Origin: Pristionchus mayeri
Lineage: Eukaryota > Nematoda > Chromadorea > Rhabditida > Neodiplogasteridae
Direction: 5' to 3'
Length of the DNA: 64,000 nucleotides
NCBI GenBank assembly: GCA_036245805.1
Contig: BTRK01000004.1
Location: 43,798,907-43,862,906, forward strand
A program made the translations under genes and the position numbers. Each line of letters begins with the position of its first letter. The first letter of the stretch is position 1. Under the pieces are notes generated by a model. The model was not told the DNA's origin and did no database searches. It saw only the letters and a program-made list of their open reading frames with translations. Shown here one piece after another: positions 21,430-32,164 of this stretch.

Positions 21430-22890
21430 TACAACAATATATACTCAATAGACGCCAAGGATTTGGCGCGGGAATTTTTTTAAACTGTCAGGTGAGGAAG
21501 GAACCGCTCGTTTATTGATGACTGATGCCTTCTTTGAGCACATTCGATGAAGAATGAGAACTATGACGTCATTCCGCCGTTCATCTATCAAAGGCGGTAT
21601 GGTGCCATAGTTCTCATCTGACCTACTGTCATCCGATGTGAACTATGGCGGACGAGACTCGCGATCGGAAAGATCGCGAGTCTCGTCACGTCAAACGCAA
21701 TTAGAGTCGTTATTATACGACATAACTAAATCAGACACAAATTCGGTGAACTATACCAAGTTGCTCCATATTATTATATTTACATCTCGGATGATAAAAT
21801 ACATTGCATTTTTATGAGCAAATACTTAACCGGAAAAAATCGCTCATGTTTTTAACATCACCATACACAAATCTGAATCAAAAAAATAATGTATGTTTAG
21901 ATATTAGGATGTTCCAAATGTTTACATTTTTTTACGATTAATTAGGTCTACATCGAATAAGCCGCACCAGTGGACAGTCTTACAGTATCGCCGGTAAGTA
22001 TTCGTCAGCTTTTTCTTTTCGCCGTAGTTTTTGAACCAGGATAGCTAGAACTTGTACTAGCACTAGAAAATCTAATGGGGAACAATGAGCTCTTATTACT
22101 AACTTATGCAAATTACTTTCTCTTGCAAAGTAATGATGCAATCGCACAACACTTTTTCGAAAAAAAAATATAATTCTCATCAGGAAATTTCCCTACATCT
22201 CAAACTTCCTGGGCATTGGGACGTGTACTAGGACTGCTCAGAAAATTACTTTCAAGTTGCAGCGACCTCACCCTCAGGCAAGAAAAAGTGACTTTTTTCG
22301 AGTGACCGAAGTTTGAGCGCTTATCATTTCCGGATTGAATTAGAATGAAATGATGCTTCAAAGCAGTAAGTTTCCACGACCATCAAATAATCGATGGCCA
22401 ACTTTTGGTAGACGTGGTTTTCTTTTCCTGGCCTTGGCGATCGATTTACGGACGTGCTCCCCTCTCGGAATGCGCGCTTTCTTTCCACACCGCTCCCTCT
22501 CCATTAACTTCTTGCGCATGGAAATCACGTGAAATGAGTGCGCGTCGATCGCCAAGGCCAGGAAAACAAAAACCACGTCTGCCAAAAATTGATCATCGAT
22601 TATTTGATGGTTTTGGAAACTTTCTACACTGGAGCGACATTTTATGCTAATCAAATCCGGAAATGGTAAGTGCTCAAATTTCGGATGAGGGACTCCAAAG
22701 ATCCCATACGAACAGTAGCTCGAACTGAATATTTTGAAACGCAGATTTCTCAGATCGATCGGGAGCTGCCAGAAGAACCCACAGTCAAAACAGCGAAAAA
22801 TACACACTGTGAAGGGTCTCTGGGAGTGGTGCGACCCGCCGCGTCCTCCACGCGCCGCCCGCCTGCGAGGAGACCGGAACTGTAGCATCA
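21430..22890. repeat. Duplicated noncoding block B, second copy
   Basis: Continues the block seen at 10240-11740, with the same hairpin (21651-21687) and the same short foldback (22325-22670). No gene recognised. Confidence 0.75.
21651..21687. repeat. Perfect 16-bp stem hairpin, second copy
   Basis: Identical to 10470-10506, including the GGAAA loop. Confidence 0.9.
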
Positions 22891-22998
22891 CCGGGAGGCG
22901 CGCGTCTCTCAGAAAAGTGAGAGACGCTTATAGAGAGGGATAGAGCAATATATTCAACACATCAATACGTTCGGCTGGCCCCTTCGGTATGGTTTATA

Positions 22999-24084
22999 TT
23001 AGGTTGATTCAAAAGTTTCTTTCTTTTTTTTCTTTTTCAAATTTAAGCAGGTGTGTTTAAACCCTCACGAATTTCCGAAAACTATATGGTGTGGTCGTAA
23101 TTGTAGATTACTTTCATAGGGTTGTTTTGATTATAAGCTTCATCGTAAGAGGTTGGCAAGTTTCAAAAACTGAAAATCGGTAAACGGTCACTTTTTAACA
23201 TTTTCGATTGGATGCTGGTTTTCTTATAGTTGTGACCAACTTGTTCTTCGAAGTCAACCAACAATAGGACAAGAGTGCATTGTACAGATAAGCACACCAA
23301 ATTCGGATTCCAACGCTCGTAGGAAACAAGGGACTCCGAAAAGTGTTGATTTCGGCTGATGAATCTCAAAATCATGATTTCGAAAAATTCAGTTCTTAAA
23401 CTGGTGGGAGAATCCATTCCAAAATGTACATGTATACTCACACGGGTGGGTACTTCACAACGCATTATAGTTTATTCCTCCTCATCAATGTACAAGAATT
23501 ACGATTACGATTTACGATTTTAACACATTTATCTAGAGGTCATTAGATTCTCGGGAGATCAGGCGAGAGCTCTGATGTGCATGGTGTTCCAGTTAGAGCT
23601 TCGTGCTTGATTGAGAAAATTTGGGCCTGTAGCTTTGCGGAAAGAGTCGCTCCATCTCGTGATTGGGCGGCCGCGGCTCCTACAAGAATATCGTACTCAT
23701 TTATTGAAATTCCGAAATTTGTGAAAAGTATGGTTCGATAATTGGGCCAATATTTCAAAAAGGCTATTCATGGTTAAGTAGTTTTGATGTCTCATATGAC
23801 ATGCACAATCATAGTACTCCATAATAACCTGCCAAAGTAGAGCTCATCACATTTCTACATGGAGCTTTGGACGATTGAAAAGTCGGTAGTGCTGACCTAG
23901 TTTGACAAATTCAGAATTAAACTCTCCCATCCTCACTTATCGAACCGGCCCATTATAACGCTCGTTATAGAGTGTGGGTATGCCCGCATAATCTTTGATA
24001 AATCATTTGTTGATTGGTCAAGTGAATTTGGGATGTCAAAATGTGCACGCAAGAAAAAAGAAAGAAACTTTTGAATCAACCTAA
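22999..24084. mobile_element. Mariner-like element, no transposase seen
   Basis: Terminal inverted repeats TTAGGTTGATTCAAAAGTTT and complement, flanked by TA (22997-22998, 24085-24086). Same family as 3892-4780, with internal similarity (for example the GAAAACTATATG and CAAGAGT regions). It lies just upstream of the disrupted F-box exon at 24099. Confidence 0.85.
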
Positions 24085-24137
24085 TATATTCTGCACATTT
24101 GCCTGAAATTTCGCTAGCCAACTTCCCTCCTGATGTA

Positions 24138-25379
24138 TTGGGGTGTCCGGAAAGTTCGTATATTTTTTTGTTTTTATTTTTTATTCAATGCTTTACAATT
24201 CTCAGTGACCATTTTATGCCCCCTTCTTTCTCACTACCTCCCTCCAGCGATTGGGCAGGGTCTCGATTCCTCTCTTCCAGAATGCGGGTTTCTTCGAGAC
24301 CGCGCAGTTTACGAAAGCCCTCACAACTTCATCTCGATTCTTGAACTTCTTTCCTTTGCAGAAGTCGGAGAGAGAGCGGAAGCAGTGGTAGTCGCATGGG
24401 GTGAGATCCGGGGAATACGGTGGATGGGGAATCCTCTCGATCTTCAGCTCGTCCATTTTCTTCTGGGTCATCTTCGCTCGATGTGGGCGAGCATTGTCCA
24501 TCAGAAGAAGAATTTTGTCCTGGTTCAGGAGTCTGGGAGGGACTCTGATCGCGACATCTTGCAGTTGTTCAGAGAAGAGATCGGCATTGATGCTGGTGCC
24601 AGGGGCTAGGATCTCCTAGTAGATGGGACCGAGCACTGAGAAGAAGAAGCAGAGGAGTTCTTTCTTTCCGTGCTCTTCCTTCTTCGGGACGGGCGTGGGC
24701 TTCTCATCTGCATCCACCCATTGCAGTCTCCTCACAGGGTTATCGTGCATGATCCACTTCTCATCTGTAGCGATGATGGAATTGACCCATCGAAGATTGG
24801 ATCTACGATGGAGTAATTCCCGACAGACTTGAAAACGATTTTTCAGCTGTTCGGGGGAGAGGTCATGGGGAATCACTTGTGGGAGTTTCGGCTTCTTCCC
24901 AGAGTGATGGAGGATATCGGACACCGTTGATATGGGAGTACCAGTATCCTTCTTCAACTCACGCACACTGGCCATGGGCTTGCGCTTCAGTGTGCGGAGA
25001 ACGAGAGGCTGATTGAGGGAGGGAGGACGTCCAGAGCGGGGTTGATCATCGAGACCAAACTCCCATTTCTTGAAGCGGGAGAACCACTTATAGCGGAAGG
25101 GTATGGAGGGGGCGTCAGCTCCTTCCGACTGGGCCAGGGCAGAGTGGGCCTCCTTCACGGATCGGCCAAGACGGTAGTAATGAAATTAAACTGCTCGGAG
25201 GTAGAGATGGGAGTCCATCACAAGAATCAATGTAGCAACTAGGAGACTGATTAAATCCTCTCACTACTCAACGTCAGAATGAATCAATACATTGTTGACA
25301 AACAGATTGCGCAATGACTGCATTTGATCGCGAACTGACTTTTTTCCGAAGCATTATACGAACTTTCCGGACACCCCAA
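24138..25379 (-). mobile_element. Mariner transposon, nearly complete
   Basis: Inverted repeats TTGGGGTGTCCGGAAAGTTC and complement, with TA on both sides (24136-24137, 25380-25381). It inserted into F-box exon 1 and encodes a - strand transposase. A 137-bp end fragment of the same family is at 52030-52166. Confidence 0.9.
24214..25218 (-). pseudogene. Mariner transposase with two in-frame stops
   Basis: A frame of 334 codons, close to the usual 340-350. N-terminal helix-turn-helix region: RYKWFSRFKKWEFGLDDQ and PRSGRPPS. The catalytic DD34D set is complete: TDEKW, then MDNARPH, then PYSPDLTPCDYH exactly 34 residues later. The N-terminus is set at the ATG before DSHLYLRAV. Stops interrupt at 25186-25188 (TAA) and 24616-24618 (TAG) with no frameshift. 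It would cut and reinsert at TA sites if intact; only two codons are damaged, so the insertion is probably recent. Confidence 0.85.
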
Positions 25380-25474
25380 TATATCAGAATGATAATTCCA
25401 ATGGTTGACGATTTTCGAAGAACTGAAATAGCACTCGTGAGCGGCACTTTTTCTACACTTATACGTATACTGTA

Positions 25475-27254
25475 CCGTCGGAAAGTCAGTGGACACTTTT
25501 TGAATCTTTTGTAACTATTTGCCCAGGAAAGGCATCATTCTAATAGTATTTCATATTGTACCAAATGCATTGGAGATTATTCACATGATATTGGGGTATT
25601 ACGAAATTGCATAGTTATTGCGTAGTGATGGCGCAATCAAAAGACACTTTTTCAAAATGGCATTATTCTTACATACATTTTTCCCTTCTCGTCAAACTTT
25701 CTGAGATTGGAGATGTGACCGAAGCCTATCCAGAATAAATTTTTGAAAGTGCTGCTCGGTCGCACATTGGCTGCAGCAGAGCTGCAAAATAGAGGTTAAA
25801 AATTCAGATATCGGTTCCTAGCCAAGCTAAAGACTGGTTCAAGGCATCAAAATGATCGCCATCATGAGTACAGATGATCCTGACAATATGACAACAAAAT
25901 ATCGATATTTGCTCTCAGGGCATGAAAAAATCACTTTTTTGAATGACCATTATTTGAACATCCATAACTTTGTGGGATATGCAGGTAAAAATCTGGTTTT
26001 AGCATAGGAATGTTCAAAATATATTAAAGATCTGAATCCCCACTTTTTAGATATCATATCATATCATATTTATCCTGACGTCTGGCACAATGGTCCTGCA
26101 GGAGGGTGACTTCAGTGTGGAGGGAATGGGGATCTTCGGTCTCAGAGCGTCGTTAGGTCAAGGGATGGGATCTTCTTTGGCTTCTATGGTCAACTGTAGG
26201 GACGATCGTGACGGATCTCCGTTGAGCATCGAAGTAGATCATCCTGCCGCCGAACACCTGACTTGCGCCGGTTAGGAACTCACAACGCAGACAGCGAGGT
26301 TTTCTTGACGGTAGATCACTCGAGACGATGGGAATCCGTCCGTGCTCCTCCTCTTGAAGTGTACCAAGTAGGCGATACTCGCCGGGTTGCCCAAGCTGAC
26401 GGGAGAGGATTCCCCAAACTAGGTCGGAAAAGAGCGGGGTCAGGGACGACCGCCCATCACGAGCGCTAGAATGGAGAACCCATCACTTTTTAGAGCGGTT
26501 GGATATCTTTCCTGCTCGCGGCGTGCGTTTTTCGGAGGTATACTAGGGTCGGAAAACACCCTGTTTACTCCTACGGGCGAGAGAGTACAGGCGACGAGAG
26601 TGCGTAAACACGATATTTTCTGACCCTAGTATACCTCCGAAAAACGCATGCCGCGGGCAGGAAAGATATCCAATCGCTCTAAAAAGAGGGGATTCAGATC
26701 TTTAATACATTTTGAACATTCCTATGCAAAAACCAGATTTTTACCTGCATTTCCCACAAAGTTATGGATGTTCAAAAAATGGTCATGCAAAAAAGTGCTT
26801 TTTTCATGCCCTGAGGGCAAATATCAATATTTTGTTTTCATATTCTCAGGATCATCTGTACTCTTGATGGCGATCATTTTGATGCCTTGAACCAGTCTTT
26901 AGCTTGGCTAGGAGCCGATATCTGAATTTTTGAACTATATTTTGGAGCTCGGCTGCATCCAATGTGGGAATGAGCAGCACCTTCAAAATTTTATTCTGGA
27001 TAGGCTTCGGTCACATCTCCAATCTCAGAAAGTTTGACCAGAAGGGAAAAATGTATGTAAGAATAATGCCATTTTGAAAAAGTGTCTTTTGATTGCGCCA
27101 TCACTACGCAATAACTATGCAATTTCGTAATACCCCAATATCATGAGCATAATCTCCAATGCATTTGGTACAATATGTCTTACTAATAGAATGATGCCTT
27201 TCCTGGTCAAAAAGTTACAAAAGATTCAAAAAGTGTCCACTGACTTTCCGACGG
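25475..27254. mobile_element. Giant foldback element 2, in intron 1
   Basis: Arms of about 650 bp starting CCGTCGGAAAGTCAGTGGAC and ending in the complement, flanked by TA (25473-25474, 27255-27256). The turn lies near 26590 (CTACGGGCGAGAGAGT). The left arm is interrupted by the 26051-26483 insert. The TA target and ends suggest a Tc1/mariner-mobilised nonautonomous element. Confidence 0.85.
26051..26483 (-). mobile_element. Short RTE-derived nonautonomous element
   Basis: Direct repeats CACTTTTTAGA (26041-26051 and 26484-26494) flank it. The right end carries the same 5' signature as the RTE LINEs (GTTGCCCAAGCTGACGGGAG ... CGACCGCCCATCACGAGCGC ... GAATGGAGAA). The left end is an ATATC-repeat tail. 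The endonuclease and reverse transcriptase are missing. It probably moves with RTE machinery in trans. Confidence 0.75.
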
Positions 27255-27518
27255 TACTGTACGTAATCTCCTTTCCTTTTTTGATTTTGTTTTCTATTTC
27301 AGGTTTCTCGGCATTTGTATGTTCTCGCGCATGACCATCGCAATAAGCTGCACAAGCCTATACATTCCATCACTGCTTATTTCAATGGCGGTTATGCGAT
27401 GCTGTTCATTTCTCTTAGCGAATCCGAACTAAACCATTTTGGTCTCGAAAACTGGAGTAGTACTCATTCGAAGTATCTAAGCGTGAGTTTATAGGCGTGT
27501 AATTGTTGATTTAAAGTA

Positions 27519-27683
27519 CCACCGTGAGGAAAGAACCCGAGCGTGGCAATTTTTTTTTGCATTATGCTTTAAATCGATTAATTAATCAATGTGCAGCATA
27601 ATACAACAAAAAATTTTCAATTGTAGCGCTTGGGTCGGTTCATGCATTTGGCGGGAATTCAAACAAATATTTCCTCACAGTGG
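27519..27683. mobile_element. Small MITE, second copy
   Basis: CCACCGTGAGGAAA ... TTTCCTCACAGTGG between TA dinucleotides in intron 2; orthologous to 11976-12143. Confidence 0.8.
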
Positions 27684-28169
27684 TACTTCAAAGCAAAACA
27701 TACTCCACTTGTTTACAGAAGGAAATTGTGAGTGATCGTATTCCACTTCTTGGAGATAAATCACTCAAATCGGTACTCGACGCTTGCCTTTGCATCAACT
27801 CTCTAAATATCATCATCTTGGATAGTTCAATGCTCAATGCCATTCGGTGCTGCTTTGGGTCAGTTCAAATTGCTTCAATCGACGCGCGTCAACATCAGGG
27901 AGACTACGATTACTTCCAGTAAGAAGATTGATGCTATTATATGATAGTAGTCGAATGTGTTTGACGTTTCTCATAGTATCCGATGGGAATTTGCCGATTG
28001 GAAAATTTTCTATTGCAGGGAATGCATATTGGACATATCCCGGTGTACCAAGGCTAGCACACTCATGATAAATCAAAGAAAAATCAACATATAATTATTC
28101 AACACTGATAAATTCATTCCGTCGCATTTTCTAATCATAATATTCAAAATAATAATAAATCAATCTTAA

Positions 28170-28456
28170 AGAAGGAGTAGCATGAAAAATTAGTTCAATG
28201 AGCCACTGTTGCGAGTATTAGCCGCGAGCAGTCCGATCATGAATCACTTTATCCGAAGTTTCACAGATGGCTCTGAGGCTATTTACATACGCGCAAAGTT
28301 CATTGACAACGCAGGGTTGTGGCTAGTTCGTATATGTTCCACTCGCTCTACTTAATTTTCGCCTCTTTTTGGGGGCAAATTCGATACCGTTTCCCATTGC
28401 GAGCGCAATATCTTCGTGGTGGGATCACTAGCATTCATTAGCATGTTACCCCTTCC
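28170..28456. mobile_element. piggyBac-like MITE (TTAA target)
   Basis: 287 bp flanked by TTAA (28166-28169 and 28457-28460). Ends AGAAGGAGTAGCATG and the complement of GGAAGGGGTAACATG. The matching site in block 1 (12688-12691) is a single TTAA, so both ends are exact. No coding capacity. Confidence 0.85.
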
Positions 28457-28921
28457 TTAAGTAGTCCATAGTGTTCGTGTATTTTTGTATCGTGCTGTAA
28501 CCGCGCAAACTTACATTCGGTATGAGATGCAGCCCTAGGTTACATAAAACATTGGTGAGCGATGCTAGATACTGCTAGTCATTCTTGCTATTCCGCGATG
28601 AAGTTCCTACTATTTCCGACTCTCGGGTGATACAATCGGGAAGGAAATGTTTACATAACGAGATGCAACGAGAGTTGCATACCACATTTGCTATGTGAAG
28701 GCCAGATCGAATAAAGTGTCTCACAATTGTTTTCTGCAGTGCTACCACATATCCACATATCCGTCTCATGTTGGGATATATATGAGCGACAGCGTGTTAA
28801 CAAGAATACTTTAATGAGATCCTCATTTGATAAGTCCAACCAGTGGGCATTCGCAGTGAGGTGAGAGTGACGCGGCAATATCGGGAAATTCTCCCCATTT
28901 AACATTATCCAGTACGCGTAG

Positions 28922-29662
28922 ATGTGCATATCTACTCTGCGTTTATTATTTTCCTGGTTATTATCAAAATTATGCCCTTGCATCTCTACTGAGGAAAAAC
29001 TTGATTCGATCTCTCTCGCCGACCTCCCGCCTGATATTGTCAGAATGATCATTCCGATGATAGCATATCCTCGTGATACAGGGATCTTGCTCGTGAGTAG
29101 TTATTTCTCAAAAATCGATAAATGTTCAGTTATTATTTGACGCATGTGGGCTTACATTTATGCAACCATTATTTATACTGATATTTTCATTCAGATCTCT
29201 TGCTATTTGATTTGTTTTAAAAATCATTTACAGGAGATTCACGTTTCTAAGCGAATTGAAATAACCACCGACAGCAAATTGAGAACGGTTTTTCACGCGT
29301 GTTGTCACATTAACGAATTGGAGTTACATAATGTGGACATTATGGCATTGAAATATATTATGGATTGCCTGGGATCACTATACATGGGCTCAGTCAGAGT
29401 TCGAAAACTAGTAGTGTATCTCAGTAAAGTGAGCCTGTAAGTTGCAAGTATTTGAATATGTTATCGGCAATTGGGGTCATTTTAACGCTGAACAAACATC
29501 TTGATGCATTATGTTAACTGTAGTGAGCGTCCGATGTTCTAATTTGCATTTCAAATGTTTTTTTTTCTAAACATCAATCATTACAGTGTAGAAATTGTGC
29601 GCGCGGCAAGGACATTGCACGTGGAATCTCTGACGATCGATAATGGGGAAGTAGAACTGTGA
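28922..29662 (+). pseudogene. F-box-like gene with exon 2 deleted
   Basis: Exon 1 is 28922-29092 (57 codons; FSWLLSKLCPCIS, SLADLPPDIVRMIIPMI; donor gtgagt). A ttcag acceptor and the first bases of exon 2 (ATCTC, 29194-29198) jump straight to intron 2 sequence, removing about 200 bases present in the partner (13440-13619). Exon 3 is 29234-29436 (CCHINELELHNVDIMAL ... GSVRVRKL) and exon 4 is 29587-29662 (VEIVRAARTLHVESLTIDN). Splicing exon 1 to exon 3 would keep phase 0, so an exon-skipped protein without the second half of the F-box is possible. Confidence 0.8.
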
Positions 29663-29797
29663 TCTCCAGTGGCTCATAACTTTTATAAGTGATTTTGTGA
29701 ATAATTAATTCCATACCGGATCATATTATGATCAATGGCATTGATGCAAATGAATATGCCTACGAATTTATCCTGACACCAGACATTTAAGTAAATA

Positions 29798-30991
29798 TTA
29801 GGTTGGTCCATAAGTCTTTTCCCTTTTGGGGTGTACAATTCGATTTCGTCTAAAATTGTTCCAGTGGAAGACTCCAAGGCATTATGTAAGGGTACGCTCC
29901 AACATCACTGTCATATATTAGAATTACATCATGGCTTTAAAGTATCCGAAAAACTGACGTTTGTTTCCAAATAAATTTTCGTTGAAATTTTCCATTTTGT
30001 TTGACCAGCTAGCATTCAGCGGAGAAATATTGCGGTACCATTTCTTTTACATCAATGGAAAGCCCATTAGTTGCTCTTTCTAACAGTGTGCAGGAGTTTG
30101 TGCTTACTTCAAGGAATTCCGAAATACAGGCTCCCAAAACCCAACATGAGCGATGCAATGCCGCTCAAACGATCGGAACTCCTGATCCAAAGATCGAAGA
30201 TAATGGGCTCTATATAGGGGCGCTACACTCAATCACTATTGTGGCACACTATTATAAAAATATTTAAGCGCAGGTCTCATTCGTCTTACAACGTAACACT
30301 ATTTTGGAAAAAATCTTCAAACGGCAAAAATGGCCAAAAATTCAATTTCTGGAGTGTTCGAAAAGTTCCAATCTCCTGACGAAAGAGGCATTCCCGAATT
30401 TTTTCCTTTTCACATATGATATGTGAAAGGTAGCTTGTGTGTTTAACCTTAAAATGTCGGATCATCTATCGATGCTTAAAACAAAGATGATTCGAAAATG
30501 GGCATTTTCATAACCAAATATCCAGGAGATACCATTGAGTTTTGTAGTTTTTGAAAGGACTTTTGATACATGGACCAAAATGAGAATATAAACTCAATAT
30601 AGATGTAGCTTCATGTATGTGAAGAGTTGGGGTGCCTATACATGTTCTTTCAAACATATGGCGAATTAAAATCAATGTCGTCATGCTGATCAGAACTGCA
30701 ATTTTAAAGTAGCACCACGCTATACAATGATGACATGGAAGTAGGCAAATATCTTATTTCCGTAGAGCACAAGTCGAAACAAAAGTAACGCTATTTTCGC
30801 ACGACGGAGCATTTGTCTTTACCTTGTGATAGCAATACTGTCAATATAGGCTTGACCTAATGTGCGCTAAAGAGAGTATCGATGCACTCATTGAATGCAT
30901 CGAAACATATGTGAATCGGTTGAAAGTAAGGGCTCGTAAATCCAAAAATATATATTTGCGGAAAAGGGAAAAGACTTATGGACCAACCTGA
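29798..30991. mobile_element. Mariner-like element, no transposase seen
   Basis: Inverted repeats TTAGGTTGGTCCATAAGTCT and complement, TA on both sides (29796-29797, 30992-30993), 1194 bp. No DDE motif found in either strand. It fills the gap between two F-box-like copies. Confidence 0.8.
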
Positions 30992-31220
30992 TAGTATAAT
31001 CATTCTGCTCTGTAAAAAAAATAAAATCGAATTTGATAACATCACAATATATGTATCCTTGACAATCTAAAAAAATAGTTTGCGCATAGATATTATTGCA
31101 TAGTTTTACAAATTTATAACGATTAACGAGGTCTCCATCGAATAAGCCACACTAGGGTCCAATCGGTGAGAGTATCTCCTCGGGCAAACATTCTCAGTCA
31201 ACCCTATCTAGTGTTCTCAT

Positions 31221-31371
31221 ATGGTCACACTTGCTTTGCGTCGTTTATTTATCTGGTTATTATCGAAGATATGCCCTTGCATCTCCTCGTGTAGAGAACC
31301 ATCCGATCTCCCTCATCGACAAGCCTCCAGACATCATGATATTAGTCATTCCGATGAGAAAACAAATTCTA
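31221..31371 (+). pseudogene. F-box-like exon 1 fragment
   Basis: Begins like the 13163 and 28922 copies (RRLFIWLLSKICPCIS). A small deletion then shifts the frame; the other frame continues ISLIDKPPDIMILVIPM and ends at CTA/gtgaga. No exon 2-4 follows. Confidence 0.7.
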
Positions 31372-32164
31372 GTGAGACAAATCGACGGTTCACTCTGGTG
31401 AGAGCAGCACCGCTTAGTACGCAGGAACAGCCGTGTCTGCTGAGTGCTTTGAGTTTGCCGTATCCGCCCGGGCTCTCGGGGTCTCGGGGGGCTCGTGGCT
31501 CTTCTATTTGCGCATGAGTTGGCGTCTGTAAGTACGTTTCCAGCTTCTCGATCACTGCCATCTTCCATCGAATTCATCGTCAGATGCTCGAATAGTCTTC
31601 TAGCCAGCTTCTGTCTGCTGCCTTTGATCTACTGTCTACAAGAGTATTATACTCTTGACAGTTTTTTTTACTTTGTTTCCATGTTTGAATATGCTGTATA
31701 TTATTTCACGAAAATAAAAGTACAATGAATAACCTAAATTAAATAAATAATTTCTAATACGGTATTTCTCATTGCTCCTTTCTAATTTGCATATGTATCA
31801 TTCTATACTTTCTTAAAATATTTTTCTTATTCGTAATTTCTAATAAATGAATTTCTTAGGTCATTTTCCTCAATTTTTTTTCTAGAAAGGGCTACTATCA
31901 AAATGATACTAGGCAGAGACACTGTTTGCACCATAACGGAAAGCCCACTGGACACTCGTGTTCAAAAGGATGTAAGTGGTTCAGTGACACAACACCTTTT
32001 ATCAACTCCCTATAACAAATCAAATATCAAATATCATTTATAATAATTCTGTAGTTTTACATTGTTACTTGTGTTGACCTGTCATACCGCTACGAATATC
32101 ATTGATTAAGGTGAAAAATGAGCTCACAAAAGTATTACATTGATCAAACATGTTCAACAATATG
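31372..32164. other. Strand-switch region, no gene seen
   Basis: Separates the last + strand from the first - strand family member. It includes a perfect 19-bp palindrome (31639-31657, CAAGAGTATTATACTCTTG) and AT-rich sequence. Open frames at 31260-31728 show no recognisable domain. Confidence 0.5.

Larger units (their letters stand above)
24099..28094 (+). pseudogene. F-box-like gene with exon 1 split by a mariner
   Basis: Exon 1 reads PEISLANFPPD (24099-24133), then a 1242-bp mariner, then RMIIPMVDDFRRTEIAL (25386-25437) and a gtgagc donor. Intron 1 carries a 1.8-kb foldback that itself holds an RTE-derived insert. Exon 2 is 27303-27482 (60 codons, open; VSRHLYVLAHDHRNKL ... ELNHFGLENW). 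Exon 3 is 27719-27918 (DKSLKSVLDACLCINSL ... CFGSVQI), phase 2. Exon 4 is 28019-28094 (CILDISRCTKASTLMINQ). Exons 2-4 are undamaged, so exon 1 disruption is the killing event. Even after removing the mariner and one TA the exon is one base longer than its relatives. Confidence 0.8.

Noticed and set aside
24623..25242. + strand open frames across the mariner
   Set aside because: Antisense shadows of the - strand transposase, which has the DD34D motifs.
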